Of a stretch of DNA of 64,000 bases, positions 1 through 13,325 are shown piece after piece. Numbering within the stretch: position 1 is the first letter of the stretch; every line of letters starts with the position of its first letter. The DNA is from Ophiura sarsii. Lineage: Eukaryota; Echinodermata; Ophiuroidea; Amphilepidida; Ophiuridae. The stretch is from NCBI GenBank assembly GCA_035610835.1, contig CM069455.1:45710074-45774073 (forward strand), given 5' to 3'. The translations under genes were made by a program, and so were the position numbers. Under the pieces are notes generated by a model, which saw nothing but the letters and a program-made list of their open reading frames with translations, made no database searches and had not been told where the DNA came from.

Positions 1-990
1 GCAATTATTGGACCAAGATATCATGGCAGACACTCCAGCATATATGGCACATGAGAGGTTTCCATGGAGGCCGACCAAGAAAGACTCCATACTCCTTAAA
101 AGAGACACAGAGAAACTTGTTTTGCATCTTAAGCAACCCCAACACTGAAGACCAAAAACTTGGATCTTTGTCCAGAAGTGCTCTTGCAAATGCTAGATGA
201 GTTTCTCATTGTCTCTTTTCAGGAGTAGAGTCTTTCTTGGTCGGAGTCCATGGAGAACTCTTGTGTACTATGTCTGCTGAAGTGTCTGCCTTAATATCTT
301 GGTCCAAGACTCACCAAGGTTGTTCAGGAGAGCATTGACGGTGATATGTGGATTGTTGTTGGCCTTTCACCATACTTTTCTTGTCAAACAAGGGGACACT
401 GTTGGCTTCCGACCGTGTTCTTCAGGGTTTTTAACTGATTTGAAGTGATTTTAACTGTCTTGGTCTTCCTAATTATGCTTTTTATGGTGGAATTTGGCAC
501 TTGAAATTGCTTCGAAATAGCTTTGTAGCCTTTCCACTCTTTGTGAGCATTCACAATGCACAATAAAGGTCCTCACTAAGTTATTTGATCCCCTTCGCCA
601 TGCTGTCAAAGAGTGTTGTCCTATGATATCCCTCACTGTACATTGAATAGGACACATTTGTAATGCATCCACATTGTATGGAATAATTGCATAACAATAT
701 AAAAGCCTATCACACAATATAAAGAATGTTTGGAATGTCAAAAACATGTGTATTATCACAAAAAGTGGCCTCAATCCTGAGACTTGGTATGGGGTATGAA
801 TAATTTTGGACAGGCATAAAAACACAATTCTTGTTCAATTCTATTGTTATGCAAAAAATGTTGAGCCGAAATATATTGATTTGTACTTGCAAACTAATTG
901 TCTTTAGTGTAAAGCAAAAGTTCCACCACTCCAGCTGGTATAGATGAGAAAAACGCAAAAAACACATATTTGTCAAGGGGTATGAATAAT
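1..990 (-). mobile_element. Tc1/mariner-like transposon fossil with decayed transposase
   Basis: On the minus strand, broken frames read WKGYKAISKQFQVP (about 490-540) and ARALLDKDPSFWSSVLG (about 137-196), which match the helix-turn-helix and mid-region wording of Tc1-type transposases. Frameshifts and stops make it a dead copy. Positions 19-125 repeat the 180-290 segment in the opposite orientation, so two fossils are joined head to head. GGGGTATGAATAAT occurs at 791 and again near 977, probably terminal-repeat remnants. The element runs off the left edge. Confidence 0.65.
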
Positions 991-1355
991 ATATATAGGT
1001 AATACATATTTATTCAGTATTCGGCAATTGCACAATATAAAAAATACATAAAATAGGTAGGACCGGTCATCCGGGTACTTTGTACAATTTGCCGTTGACA
1101 TCAAACAAAAATGTTCAACAACTCAGTTTTACGCTCTGTTCAACCGTGCAGTAGATCGACCCAAGCGATCGCATCACAACGGGTACGAGACCTTTATTTA
1201 CCTCAGTGGTTTGCGGTCAATGGCGTGTGACGTCACTCCAGGCCGACCTATAGCACACATCAAAAGACACAAAAGCTAGATGCTTGCAAATATACGGCAG
1301 GATTGGGAAAATGCATGGGAGAACTAGTCTAAGACAATTGTCTAGCAGCGCACGT

Positions 1356-1718
1356 CAGTGGCGTAGCTGGGATTTTTTTCAGGGGGGGGGGGGGGGGGCA
1401 AGATTTCTGAAATTTTCGTTAAAGGTTGCCCCAAATTTTTTCCCAGTCACCAACTCGGGGGGGGGGGTGAGGTTCAAAAAATGTTGCACGGTCAAAAAAT
1501 TCGCACAGTACATGTACTATTTTGCCTTTGTTGACTATTTGAGCTGAATATACCCATATATAACCCCGCCATCTCGGTCTTTTATCATTATTTTCCGATT
1601 TTTCTCCTCCTTTTTCCAGGGGCTGGGGGGCGGGGGCACAAATGGGTTTTTTTCTGTCAGGGGGGCATTTGCCCCCACTGCCCCCCCCCCCCCCCCCCCC
1701 CCCTTAGCTACGCCACTG
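1356..1718. mobile_element. hAT-type miniature element with poly-G/poly-C tracts
   Basis: Ends are CAGTGGCGTAGCT and AGCTACGCCACTG. The flanking 8-mers gcgcacgt and gcgcatgt match 7 of 8, as expected for a hAT target-site duplication. Inside are long G runs and at the right a run of about 25 C. No transposase. Confidence 0.8.
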
Positions 1719-1726
1719 GCGCATGT

Positions 1727-2630
1727 TCAGTAACATCCAGACATAGATTCCAATCTAAGCTTTTGTGTAGATCTAGAGATCTATAGAGAGAGAGATGGAT
1801 GTAATCATCCACCAATAATAAAGGAGAACCATGTAATTTCCACACACCTCCACACACCTCCCCCCTACCCCCATCCAACAAAAGCAAAGTCAAACATATT
1901 TCAAAATCAAATATAGGCCTACTAGACTACTAGTAAAACAAATCACCAGTAAAACCAATGACAGTGTTAGATTAAAATGCAAGTTCGTTCTCATCATAAA
2001 ATAAACACTAAAAAAAAAATGACTAACGACTAGAGATATACAACAATTTGCTTGCTCAAAACCTATAACATTTTCCCCCTTCAAATCAAGCCCTTTCTCT
2101 TGAGACTGACTGGCAACTGCGCGCCGAGTGGAATGATAAGTCGATAATTACCATTCAGTAAATCGATCTGGAGGATGTTATACTTTAAATTTAGACGTTC
2201 AGATAGGTAGTCTCGATAGATACCAAATCTATGATTTGGGTATCGGCTCAATGCATAATGTTGAAGGGAACCGTTTTAGACAAAAAATTTAGTCATCTGA
2301 AAATCCTCCATTTTTATGTCCCACTCACCTCTTTGGCGAATCAAAGTTGTCCTTGAATGTTCACTATTTAGTCATGGCATTGCTATGAAATTAAGAGCTA
2401 GCAAAAGTGTTCAGAAAAGTCGCATTGGAATTTTTTTTAATAGGACTAGCAAGTAAAACGAGTATAAAACACAAAATCACCTTTTGTCGGCCATTTTGAA
2501 CAAAACAACAACACAAGGTCAATTACTCAATTAGGTCTTTATTTTTCTGTGCAAGGCTACCGGATTGAATTTCATCCAAATAATAGATACATATATTGGT
2601 CAAGAGCCAGGTGAACACTACATTTTAAGT
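1727..2630. other. Non-coding stretch, nothing recognised
   Basis: A+T-rich sequence with a short purine/pyrimidine tract near 1770-1870. No coding frame with homology, RNA gene or clear repeat boundary was seen. Confidence 0.4.
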
Positions 2631-2945
2631 TAGGCATGTTCATAGAATTTTGAAAATAAATGTTTCTCTTTGAAAATGGATTACATGGAAACAAAGTACT
2701 TTACAATAAAAAATGTTATAACCAAAAGTAGTTTAAGTCATGCACATTTTAAAACCATTTTAGGTAATTAGGGGTTTACTTTCATGATGTCTAGTTGCTT
2801 GTGTGGGGTTATTAAGACATCAGTGAATACACCCTAGCCACATCGCACTAAATTGCTGTATTTAAAAGAGGTAAACATGAGTTTTCTACATATTTTGGTC
2901 AAAAATGTCGCCCTCTATAGTCAATAATATGAACATCCCTATTTA
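2631..2945. repeat. Dispersed repeat, copy 1 (other copy 62858-63208)
   Basis: Starts taggcatgttcata and ends gaacatccct. The copy at 62858 is in the same orientation and very similar, but carries about 36 extra bases in the middle. Contains the phrase tcgccctctatagtcaat. Confidence 0.75.
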
Positions 2946-4100
2946 AGTTAAACATGTCACAAGACGTTCAAACCTGACTTTACGTCCCATTGATATTACA
3001 ATAGATACAATAGCCACCAATCATCTTTTGTGCAACGTCTTTGAAATGCAATCTAATCCGCTGTCGTTAAACTTCCACTTCAACCTAGCATCAATCATAG
3101 TATTATTACAGCTATCGATGCTATCGATTACCAATCGATGAGTGTCGCCGTCGGTGTTAATGCATGACGTCATTTCCAACTCGTATCAGCGAGGGCTGGA
3201 CTCGCCGTTGTTTGTCCAATGCATTATTTCACTTATTAGAATATTTATTGTCTAATGAAATATACGGGATTTTTTTCAAATATCAGGAACTAGTTTTATA
3301 ACCAATTTGAGTTCGTTATTAGATAATTTACGTCCGAATTTACGCGAATATTTATTAACCAGACTAGAAGTCGGACTATTTAATATCGTAAGGATTTTCC
3401 TATAATTGTTATAAAATGATAACAGATAGAGAAGTCATTTGTGGCTTTAGTACAAATTAATAATAAATAATACCATGCACCATGGCCTAATGTTAGCCAC
3501 CACCTTTGATACGAAGATGTTTACCTAGGCATATTGAGCTTTATAACCATTATGGTTTTATAATGTCATCCATATCTGTTTGATTTTTGCTAATTTGATT
3601 TTCGTTTATTTATTTTAAGTGACTTATTATGAAATTCATTTTTGAGAACTAAGCCCTGAAAGTAGACAATTGTATTATTCGGCTTATTCTAAGACAAGAA
3701 CAAGAAATTGTAGCACAAAAATGTTCATTTGAGTTTTTTAGAAAAGCCTAGTAAAAATAGCAAAATCCATAGAATTTCGGATAAAAGTGTTATTTAAATG
3801 ACAATAACTATACAACAAATTATTCGTTTGAAATAATTACAACGCCAAGTTTTGAAGAAGACTTTGCTTTACCGTATAAAATCATACACCTCAAGAAAGT
3901 TGAATCGAAAATGTAGAATTTCAGCGAAATAACAAAAAAAGAAAACACAAATTTCTTAGTCCAAGCCATTTTTGCGAAGTGCGACGTGTTAAACGTTTGG
4001 TTAATCGACCAATCATTAGCTGGCTTTAAGTGACCAATCATGTACTTCATCGATAAGTATTGTATTGTTCTCAGGATCCCTCTTCATCACTGGTCAAGAG

Positions 4101-4110
4101 TATATAAGAG
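4101..4110 (+). promoter_or_regulatory. TATA-box-like sequence inside the inverted-repeat block
   Basis: tatataagag preceded by gtcaagag, 120 bp before a 72-bp tandem array. It resembles a promoter of a retro- or DNA element; no transcript evidence. Confidence 0.25.
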
Positions 4111-4220
4111 AGAAATGTGTTCACTGAAGCTCATAATTGTTTGTTTGCTGTACAGCTGACAGATTCTTATTGCTAAGCACCTCTTATAGTTAAAGTTAAT
4201 TTAGAGTGAACTGAACCGCT

Positions 4221-4437
4221 GATTATCACCCTGCCAACACCGGAGTTGTATTTGACCGCCGATTTACGCCTAACCCTTGGATTTTATTATTTGATTATCA
4301 CCCTGCCAACACCGGAGTTGTATTTGACCGCCGATTTACGCCTAACCCTTGGATTTTATTATTTGATTATCACCCTGCCAACACCGGATTTGTATTTGAC
4401 CGCCGATTTACGCCTAAACCCTTGGATTTTATTCTAA
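4221..4437. repeat. Tandem repeat, 72-bp unit, three copies
   Basis: Units begin gattatcaccctgccaacac at 4221, 4293 and 4365 and are nearly identical. As 72 is a multiple of three, a 63-codon open frame arises, which I regard as accidental. Confidence 0.9.
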
Positions 4438-6083
4438 AAAAGCGGAGGGCACTATAGGCGGAACCTGCTTCTGGACAGAAGAACGGTATAAACTTGCTCT
4501 ATGTAACAAACTTCGGCTAAAACTCAAGCTCTATGTAAAACATCCGACATAAACAAAGAATTAAAATTTTCAAACTAGAAAACTCTAATAATGAAGACGT
4601 TGACAAGTACAAATGTCTGGTTGATAGTTGTGTAAGATTGTGTGAAGGCGGGCCGTAATGATCTTAAAAACACACAATTAGATATTCATGACTATAATAT
4701 CTTGCATTCATATATAACTGATATGAAATTATAAAGGCGGAATAACTATAAAGACTATTATAGAAAATCAAAAGCATGCGTCGTTCTTAAAAAGAACAAA
4801 TAGGAGGCAATTATTCAAGACTATGAACAATACCAGGTGGCTACTTGCCACCTATGAGAGAAAAGAGTTTTGTGAAAATGTCTGTATGTAATATTAAACT
4901 ACAATATTCAAAGTTATGACAAATACATTCAATTTAGATTATTTAAGTAATTCAATTTAAAAAGCAAGGAAGTTAGCTTTCTATTCAATATACATTCTCT
5001 CGCTTATAAATATAGTTTGAATATTAAAAAATAAATAAAACGCAAGTTAGCTTTTAATGAACTCAGTTTTTTGGTTCTTGAAATCCCGACTTTTCATCTA
5101 TCCTATTCAAAGAATCGAATATACTTTTTATTCTGCAAGTCAGCTTTTTAGTGAATTAACTGATGTTTTTGGTTCTTATAATCCTTGATTCATTCACCAG
5201 GGTGCTATAAACAGTCTTTTTTATTCTAAGTAATGAATATAATTTCAGTTCTGACGGAATAAAACTAATATATATTCCATGACAATATGATTGATTTGAC
5301 AAGTTCCCCACCCGTGAAAGTTTTGGCCGGTTGAAGCCTATTCTATTCATTTATTTAATTTATCAAAATAAATGTTTTCTGTTTTAGCATTCGTTAATCG
5401 GTGATTTAAAAGAGCATTTTACATTTTAGTGAGTCCAAAAGCTTGATAACTTCCCGCCCTTTGTAATATTGGCTAAAACGCTGTGTAAAAATAAAATTAA
5501 AAATAAATAAATAACAAGCCCCTCCTATTTTTTTCAAAAACCCAAACGAGAATCATGGTTTTTTTAAATTTGACTTGGCCTTATGCTAGATTTTTCTGAT
5601 AAAATTCTCTCTGTAAATGATGATTTTCCGTTATAAACTGCAAACAATTGATGGTCTAATACAAATTCTCATTCCTATTCAAGTCTAAACCTAACTCGAT
5701 ATTGATATCAATATAATAAAAGATAAGTGCCTCAACTCTGCTCATTGAAAACCAGATTATAAAGTTGTTATTAGCAATTTTGAATAGAGGGCGGCACGCT
5801 TTGACAATAAATGGGTCCTGTCACTCCTAAGATCTAACGGTGATGACTAATATCGATCACGCTAGTACTATGTATAGACTGACTGTATCGATAAACCATA
5901 ACCATCACGTGATCACTATTGAGAGGTTGATCACCGTGTCGTGTGTCAAGTAGCTAAGTAGCAGCGGATTAGATTGCATTTCAAAGACGTCGCACAAAAG
6001 ATGATTGGTGGCTATTGTATTTTGTATCTATTGTAATATCAATGAGACGTAAAGTCAGGTTTGAACGTCTTGTAACATGTCCG

Positions 6084-7523
6084 TTATGTCCGTAAAAACA
6101 GAATTTAGACATTAATTATTTATGTAAATTAGTCACATGATAGCTCACTTTTAGAGGGTCACGGTTCAAGTCACAGTTCTGGTTCCACTTTACAGAGTTG
6201 CTTGAACATGTACCCATATCATGGATATGGGTACTGCATGGACTACAGATAGGAAGCTTATTTCCCGATTCGGGTCCTAATTATATTATTAATGTATTGC
6301 AATGCACTCCTTGATTTACGAATGCGATGTTTCTCCAGTACCATTTCTGTTTAAACTTTAACTTACGGAAGTATTTTCTGAGTTAAACAAGTGCAAGGAT
6401 GGCAACGATCATCAATCAAATGAGTTCATGTAGAGTCGATAAATTGGGGAAAATTATCATCCGCTAAATTCCAAATCTCACGCACGAATTTTTGTGTTGA
6501 GCGCGTGTAAAGACAGCCCGTATGCCTTCTTAGAGGAGGGGGCACACCACTAAATAATTCCCCCATTGAAATAAAAGGTAAAAGGGCCGCGGAAAGATGA
6601 AAGGAAATAATTAATTGCCGACACTTTGGAACCCGGTATGTAGTATATTTTAACGGAATAAATCGTATTGAAAACTGGAAACCATCGCAAACCATAGCTT
6701 ATTCTTCCGCTGCCCTTAATTGGATCAGCCCAATTGGAACACGCATTTCGGCCCTTTTTCAAGACCGTGTTTTTACCCCATGTAACAATATTGGAAGTTT
6801 TTATTTCGCTTGAATGTCTTAGATATATGTTGAATTTTGTTTTAAACTTGATTTTTCTGGACCAATTTAGACAAACTTTTCCGCTACGGCCACGGGCACC
6901 TAAACCGCGCCATCACCCTCACCATTTTAAACCCATATTTTCGCTTCCTCACCGTTCCGGCAACGATATCCTTCCGCAGCCTAGGCTCCCGTGCGTATTC
7001 GATTCCGACAATTTTTGACCACATTAGCAATGCTGAGGTTCTATTCTATCTTTTTCATAAAAAATCAGCAAGATTTACTTCTATTTTAATAGCTTCCCCT
7101 GGACGATGATCAAGAATGGATATAGGTACTATTTCTCCGAACCATACACCAAACGCGCAAGGATTTAGTGCCCCCTTAGACATTTACTGAGAACATCGTT
7201 TTGGGTAAATATGAGACGATTTTGGGAAAAGCAAAAATTATATTGAAATGGGTAAACTTTTTGCGAGTAGCCGTTTTATCCTTTTATTTGTGTTTAAATT
7301 ACTAAAAACATCTAATTATGTGTGGAGTGATGCCAACAATTGTAATCTATCTTTCTTTCTTTTGTTAGGGGGGGGGGGGGGTTAAAAATCAAACCTTGTT
7401 TTTCAAGGTTCAATGCTTTATCGGTAACTAGGTCTTGAAGCACCCCTCTCCTCCAGCATCCACCAAGAGACAAACATGTTCTATCTGCAGTATAGACAGC
7501 TGTAGGAAATGGCTTGTAACTAG
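6084..7523. other. Non-coding stretch, nothing recognised
   Basis: No homologous reading frame. Contains a run of 13 G near 7369. Open frames at 6426-7018 overlap on both strands and have no family features. Confidence 0.35.
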
Positions 7524-7705
7524 GGGTGTTTCCATAAGGTGACCCCCTTTTTCTGACACCCCTGATATCAATATTTCAATCGATCAATATATTAACAACA
7601 AAATTATTAACTAAAAATTCCTTAAATCACGAGAGAAAAAAAGTATGTCAGAAAAAAGTGTGTCGGGGGTGTCAGAAAAAACGGGGTCACTTTATGGAAA
7701 CATCC
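7524..7705. mobile_element. Mutator-type miniature element (182 bp)
   Basis: Terminal inverted repeats GGGTGTTTCCATAAGGTGAC and, on the other strand, GGATGTTTCCATAAAGTGAC. Flanked on both sides by the identical 9-mer tgtaactag, a length typical of Mutator-like elements. Confidence 0.7.
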
Positions 7706-7885
7706 TGTAACTAGTGTTTAACACAGTCTGCTTTTGAAGTACAGTGTACCCCTGCCACCTGTACGTATAAAAATGTGCTATATTCAATAGACAGCAGCTG
7801 GTCACATGGCTTCAAGCCAATCGTCCTGAATAGTAGAAATATCTTAATCGGAAAATGGCATCTGGTATCATGGATGCCTACACTA

Positions 7886-8160
7886 AGGCCAAACAAAGTA
7901 GGTCTGTCTCAGAAGCCCGCCCGCATTGGTATGTGAAATGAGCTACGGCGCGTAGGTCTAAAAAAACTTCTTTCTTTTTTTGTGTGGATTTTATTTTTAT
8001 TTTATTTTTTATTTTTTTATTTTTTTTAAATGTAAAAAAGTTATCCATAAGCTTGGATAAGCAACAACAAAAGAATAGCAAAAAAAAAAAAAATCGCATA
8101 CCTATTATATATGATCGTCATAGCCTATTTTCTAAAAAAAATGCACAGCACTTACCTTTG
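7886..8160. repeat. Dispersed element, truncated copy (other copy 29381-29709)
   Basis: Shares aggtctgtctcagaagcccg and the following poly-T/A-rich body with the copy at 29381. The right terminus is missing because another foldback element starts near 8165. Confidence 0.65.
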
Positions 8161-8164
8161 AGGA

Positions 8165-8640
8165 AATGAGCAAATCTCTTCTCCGCAGTTTGATACCTCA
8201 TTCAACAAAATCGAATGGATACTTTTAAAGTTATGTCGATTTCAATGACCGCGCATGCAACAGAAAAGTTGCACTAGGTATAGGAAATCATTGATTTGTG
8301 TGTGATTTACTATAGACGGTAAAAATCAATGTTTTACCCGTCTATGGATTTACACACTGAACAACTCACAGCTTATCAGCTAAGACTTGTATTCTTCACA
8401 GTCAGATACACCCTTTGTCCCGCACATTGCGGTTATCACTAAAGACCCATTCATCTGTCTCGTTCAGATAGCACACGACAGTAATCACACACAAATCAAT
8501 GATTCCTATACCTAGTACAACTTTTTCTGTTGCATGCGCGGTCATTGAAATTGCCATAACTTTAAAAGTATCCGTTCGATTTTGTTGAATGAGGTATCAA
8601 ACTGCGGAGAAGAAATTTGCTCATTCAATGTATATCTCAG
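8165..8640. mobile_element. Foldback element
   Basis: The left arm from tgagcaaatctcttctccgc and the right arm ending gcggagaagaaatttgctca are inverted copies of about 120 bp each, including gaccgcgcatgcaacagaaa. No coding content. Confidence 0.75.
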
Positions 8641-8762
8641 ATTTTTGGTACCGATTATATATTTTGAATTAGTCAACCTCAAAGCACCTGGTCAGGGACT
8701 TTATGTGCTAGGTGTATATCCCACGTGGGGCCCATACGTGTTGGCTGGGACATTATCTAACA

Positions 8763-9620
8763 CTTGAATTAGTTTGATAAAAAAGAAACGGTGAAAGTTA
8801 AAATAAACACACACAAAAAGAAAGTAACCACTTTTTTCGAGACACCCTGTGTTTAATTCCTTGGGCCCAAATAAATCCAAAATATGGGAAAGAACAGACA
8901 TTTTCTCTCGCACATTTGTTACACTAGCACAAATATTGATGAAGCTGTGTCCATTTGAATACGAAAAATGATGCAGTTTCCATTGTAGCACTTAGCCCTA
9001 TATACCCATATGAAAAGATCATACAACTTCCTTTTCTCCATGATTTCATGGAGAAAAGGAATTAGTTTGGTAAAAAAAGCAACGGTGAAAGTTAAAATAA
9101 ACACAACACAAAAAGAAAGTAACCACTTTTTTTCGAGACACCCTGTGTTTAATTCCTTGGGCCCCAAAAAAGCATAATCAAATGCTTAATCAAATGCATA
9201 ATCAAATGAAAGAAAATCATAATCCGAACATCTCACTTCGTCAATTGTTTCCAACACCTGTAGGAGGAAGACACACACGATACTCTGATGGATTTGTGGT
9301 TAATTTTGACAATACTTTTTAATTTCATTTTTTGCTTTGATAAAACAAAGCCCATGAGCAAAACAAACCTTGCTTATCATCCTTATCATTTGCGTATGTG
9401 AACTTATTCTTTATTTCATGGGTGCAACAATGGAATCTGCATCGATTTGTATTCAAATGGACACTGCTTCATCAATGTTTGGTGCCATTGTGACAAACGA
9501 GGTGTCGAAATGCGCAGGAGAAAATTCCAATTCTTGCGCATAGTTTGAATTTATTCAGGGTCTTAGGAATTAAACACAGAGTGTCTCGAAAAAAAGTGGT
9601 TGCTTTCTTTTTGTGCGGAG
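8763..9620. repeat. Cluster of three terminal-repeat copies (two direct, one inverted)
   Basis: The segment with cgagacaccctgtgtttaat occurs at about 8813-8870 and 9110-9167 in one orientation and at about 9560-9615 inverted. This suggests a foldback element duplicated or inserted into a relative. Confidence 0.65.
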
Positions 9621-10648
9621 TTAACATTTAGGCCTAATAGTACTTCTAATTATTTTGATACACAGATTCTCCGACAGTGCGGTTGATGTACAGTATAATG
9701 CTATCCGTATAACGATAATATCATTCAATTTCAAGTACACTAATGTAATAAAATCGTAGCTTTTACCGTTGCTTTTTTATCAAACTATGTATGTATTAGA
9801 TATTAAATGTAGTTGCCGCACGTGATCTCGGGCACCATTTGATTGGAGTCCAATCAACGGTAGCCTTAAAATCACCACAGCAAATAATTATTAAAATAAT
9901 GTCCTTTTAATAATCCATGTACACAATTGTATCAATAAACAGCTGTGTGAACCTTGTTTTGGTTACGTCAATATTTGCTCTTTGATAAAAATGAAGCACG
10001 AGTTTTTACACACGTGTTACTAAATCCGCAGTAGTGATTCCATTGGGCGCATAAAAGCCACTCAACTATGACAAACTCATGCGAATTGGTGTACTTTTGA
10101 TCCAGTGGTTTATATTACTTTGTAGAATAGAATTGGGCTACTTTTCTCGACATTATTGGGACTCGGGAGCTAGCAATATTTTTGTCACGCTATACAGTAA
10201 CTGAACTATTACGACACCAATAGTATATGCATTACCGGTTCATAATGTACATGTATATGATATAGTATTTTTTGCTACCATAACGAGTAGCTGTGTGCAT
10301 GTATTTTTGGCGCATATGTGAATAAACGGGAGAATATCACTCGACGTTGAGCTTTTATAACCATTGAAAGGTAAGTGTAATGGTATACGTATAGGCATGG
10401 ACTTAGTCCATGGTATAGGCCTGCAATGTTCGATTGACACTTCGGTACTAAACATATGTCATATTGTCGGTATATATATTTATGTATCATATTTATGTAT
10501 CATATATGTTTTAATATATTATCATATTATATAATGTATATACCTTTGACTGAAATATGATGATGTATAGTTGTACATAAGGATGAATGTTAACAAAATA
10601 CATCAGTTATGTCGTCGAAGTAACAGACTGTTATCCATGGTTATATTA
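9621..10648. other. Non-coding stretch, nothing recognised
   Basis: A+T-rich with short tatatttatgtatcat direct repeats near 10480-10510. The small open frames are not conserved-looking. Confidence 0.3.
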
Positions 10649-10770
10649 TATGCACTACAGGTTGTGTCAAAAAAAGTGCCCCAAGGCAAACATATGCACT
10701 ACAGGTTGTGTCAAAAAAAAGTGCCCCAAGGCAAACATGTTCAGCAATCATTTTAATGATTGCTGAACAT
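10649..10770. repeat. 44-bp tandem duplication plus perfect short hairpin
   Basis: tatgcactacaggttgtgtc starts at 10649 and again at 10693. Directly after is a perfect palindrome with arms gttcagcaatcatt / aatgattgctgaac at 10739-10768. Confidence 0.8.
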
Positions 10771-10965
10771 TAAAATGTGTCGCATCCATTTTGGGGCTTT
10801 CGTTATCAAATTATGGCAAATCTACTCAGGCATGTCAAATCACAGACAGTGGAAGGTCAGCTTTAGCCACTTTTCATGTGCAGAGAACTCTTTTATTAGA
10901 ATCATCATTCAGTCAGTGTAATTGAACATATCAATAAAATCCATAATTACTACATGTTTTTATAA
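10771..10965. repeat. Dispersed repeat shared with 27610-27775
   Basis: Contains gctttcgttatcaaattatg and atgtgcagaga, found in the same order and orientation at 27630-27720 in V-ATPase intron 10. Confidence 0.7.
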
Positions 10966-11792
10966 TAATTCAATTTGAGTATTTTCATCCATATTATCCA
11001 TGACAAACTTCTATTTGAATATTAGATGTATTTTAAACAATACATTGATGACATTCATGACAAAGGTAGGTTTTTTTCAGTTCAAAATCTAATTCCTGTC
11101 CAAAGTGGGATTCACACTCTTTAAAAAGTTTTAAAAACCACATTTTTATAGAACTCGGTAGCGCACTTTAATTGCATCCCGGATTGCGTCTACATATAGT
11201 GTTTAAATCAAATAATTACAAATAGTACATAACAAATTATACATGTGTCAATCGTTATTATTAACCATGAACATGATTAATATGAAATTTATGCATAGGT
11301 CTGAAATGATAAAAACACAAATATGCTGGTACAAGCATTTTTATGATGCACGGTGAAAAGACTTGTCAAATGCATGGAAATCAGCTTATGAGCATGGTTG
11401 TATAAAGTTTAAACAACCTTTTTTTAAACAGCGTGGCTCTGGCGCTCTATTGGCCTATTGGCCGAGTCAAAAATTTAGATTTCCTTTTAATTCAAATTAT
11501 GTTTTAGCCCTTAGTTTAAAGATTCTGGAACTGAAAATTGTATTTTCATTCGGACATAAAGGTTGCCAAGATATGTTAGGTCAAAGGGCATAAAAGCAAC
11601 CGCTTGGGCAACAACTTTATTTTCATTTTTTATTTTTTTTCAATTCCAGTCGCCAGGTTATTTCCTAATTATGTCTTATTATGTATGCATAAAATATGTG
11701 AAGTAAAGTGTGTGGATAGATGAGATAAGCTATGATGATGTGAGTGTGACTAGTACATGGGTAGCCGGCCCCTTTGACCTATATAACGTATA

Positions 11793-13147
11793 CAGTCATC
11801 AAAAAAAAGTAACTATACAGGTAATAAATGGACTTTTAACTCTAAAAATATATATCCTACCTAAAAATACCAAATCATAAAGTTTTTGAGAAATTTATCT
11901 TCTTTAATATGAGATATTGCACGCTAAGATCAGTTGAATATTGAAGAAGTAACAATCTGAAATGTAAGGTAAAGTCACAATTTCATTTTCACATTTAACA
12001 TTTCAACACGGGGGAGAGTATGACAGGTAGCGTGTGTGTGGCGTATTGATCCATTGGAACAATTCGGCCGACTGTCCAACCTGCGCATGCATCCTCCAAT
12101 TGCACTCCGGTAATCGATAAGGTACCCGTAGATGGGTCCGCGTGTAGAAAATAAAAATGTGAAAATGAAAATCGGACTTCACCTTATACATTGGGGAGTG
12201 TCATTTCCTTAACAATCACCCGATCCTAGCGTGCGATATCTCATATTAAAGAAGATGGATTTTTCAACAACTTTATTATTTACTATTTTTAGGTAGGATA
12301 TCTATTTTTAGACTTAGAATCTCATTTACAGGGTGAGTCAGAAAGAAGTTTACCCGGATTGGTGATGTTTAAATTTAAAAAATAATGACACTCGAGAGTT
12401 CATTAAAGCATATATTTAACAAGCATTCTCTCCTGCTTATTAGGAAAAAAGAATGACACAAATTGAGCATTGCTAAGAGGAGTTATGTCTATTTTAATAA
12501 AGGTACTCATTTTGCAAGCTGTCCACGGAATACTTGACCAAACAAATGTAAAGTATGCATTTTAGCTGCGTACTTCCCTATTGACCGAGATTGGTGATGT
12601 TTTCCAAAACAAATAAATGACACTTAAAAGTTCAGTAAAGCATTTGTTTACCAAACATACTCTGCTGCTTATTAGAGATAATCACTGAAGCAAATTGATC
12701 ATTCCTAAGAGAAGTTATGCCTGTTTTACTGAAGGGCAGGGCAATAATTGTAGGTAAGTACACAGCTAAAATGCTTACTTTACATTTGTTTTGTCAAGTA
12801 TTCCGTGGACAGCTTGCAAAATGAGTACCTTTATTAAAATAGGCATAACTCCTCTTAGCAATGATCAATTTGTGTCATCCTTTTTTCCTAATAAGCAGGA
12901 GATAATGCTTGGTATATAATGCTTTAATGAACTCTCGAGTGTCATTATTTCTTTTTTTAAAAATCACCAATCCGGGTAAACTTCTTTCTGACTCACCCTG
13001 TATTACCTGTATAGTTCCTTTTTTGGGTAATACCTATACCATTTGTATTCCTCACTGTGTAAAGTGAATGGGTCGTTCTTTAAAAGTCCCCATTGAAGAC
13101 ATGCAGTGGTAGGGTATACTAAAGGAACTCCACTTTTTTGATGACTG
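11793..13147. mobile_element. TA-flanked foldback element, interrupted (relative at 48900-49428)
   Basis: Left end CAGTCATCAAAAAAAAGTAA and right end TTTTTTGATGACTG, bounded by TA. The body shares cgctaaga, acaatctgaaatgtaaggta and the Tc1/mariner-like organisation with the copy at 48900. A separate element (12329-13000) is inserted in it, and its right terminus holds further inserted sequence. Confidence 0.7.
12329..13000. mobile_element. Inner TA-flanked foldback element
   Basis: Terminal repeats CAGGGTGAGTCAGAAAGAAG on both ends with arms of about 200 bp, flanked by TA dinucleotides. Inserted into the element at 11793-13147. Confidence 0.85.
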
Positions 13148-13325
13148 TATATCTCTGCAGCGCAACCGAATGTCCGATTAAATAAAACTTTCAGTTCCAG
13201 AATCTTCAGACCAAGGCCTAAAAACATATGTGATTTCAAAGGAAATCTAAATTTGACTCGGAAAATAACAGAGCCACATTTAACAGCGCATAGTGGTATG
13301 GTTATTTTAATTAACTTGGCATAAT

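Larger units (their letters stand above)
2953..6083. mobile_element. 3.1 kb block bounded by ~120 bp inverted repeats
   Basis: The left arm (2953-3066, containing gacgttcaaacctgacttta) and right arm (5963-6083) are inverted copies with only a few mismatches. Between them lie a TATA-like site (4101) and three 72-bp tandem repeats, but no recognisable protein. Probably a non-autonomous transposon; class not assigned. Confidence 0.55.
11390..13300. mobile_element. Outer foldback element of a nested set
   Basis: Left arm 11425-11575 (ggctctg ... gattctggaactgaaaat ... attcggacata) matches, inverted, right arm about 13155-13290. Two further foldback elements lie inside it. Confidence 0.6.
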
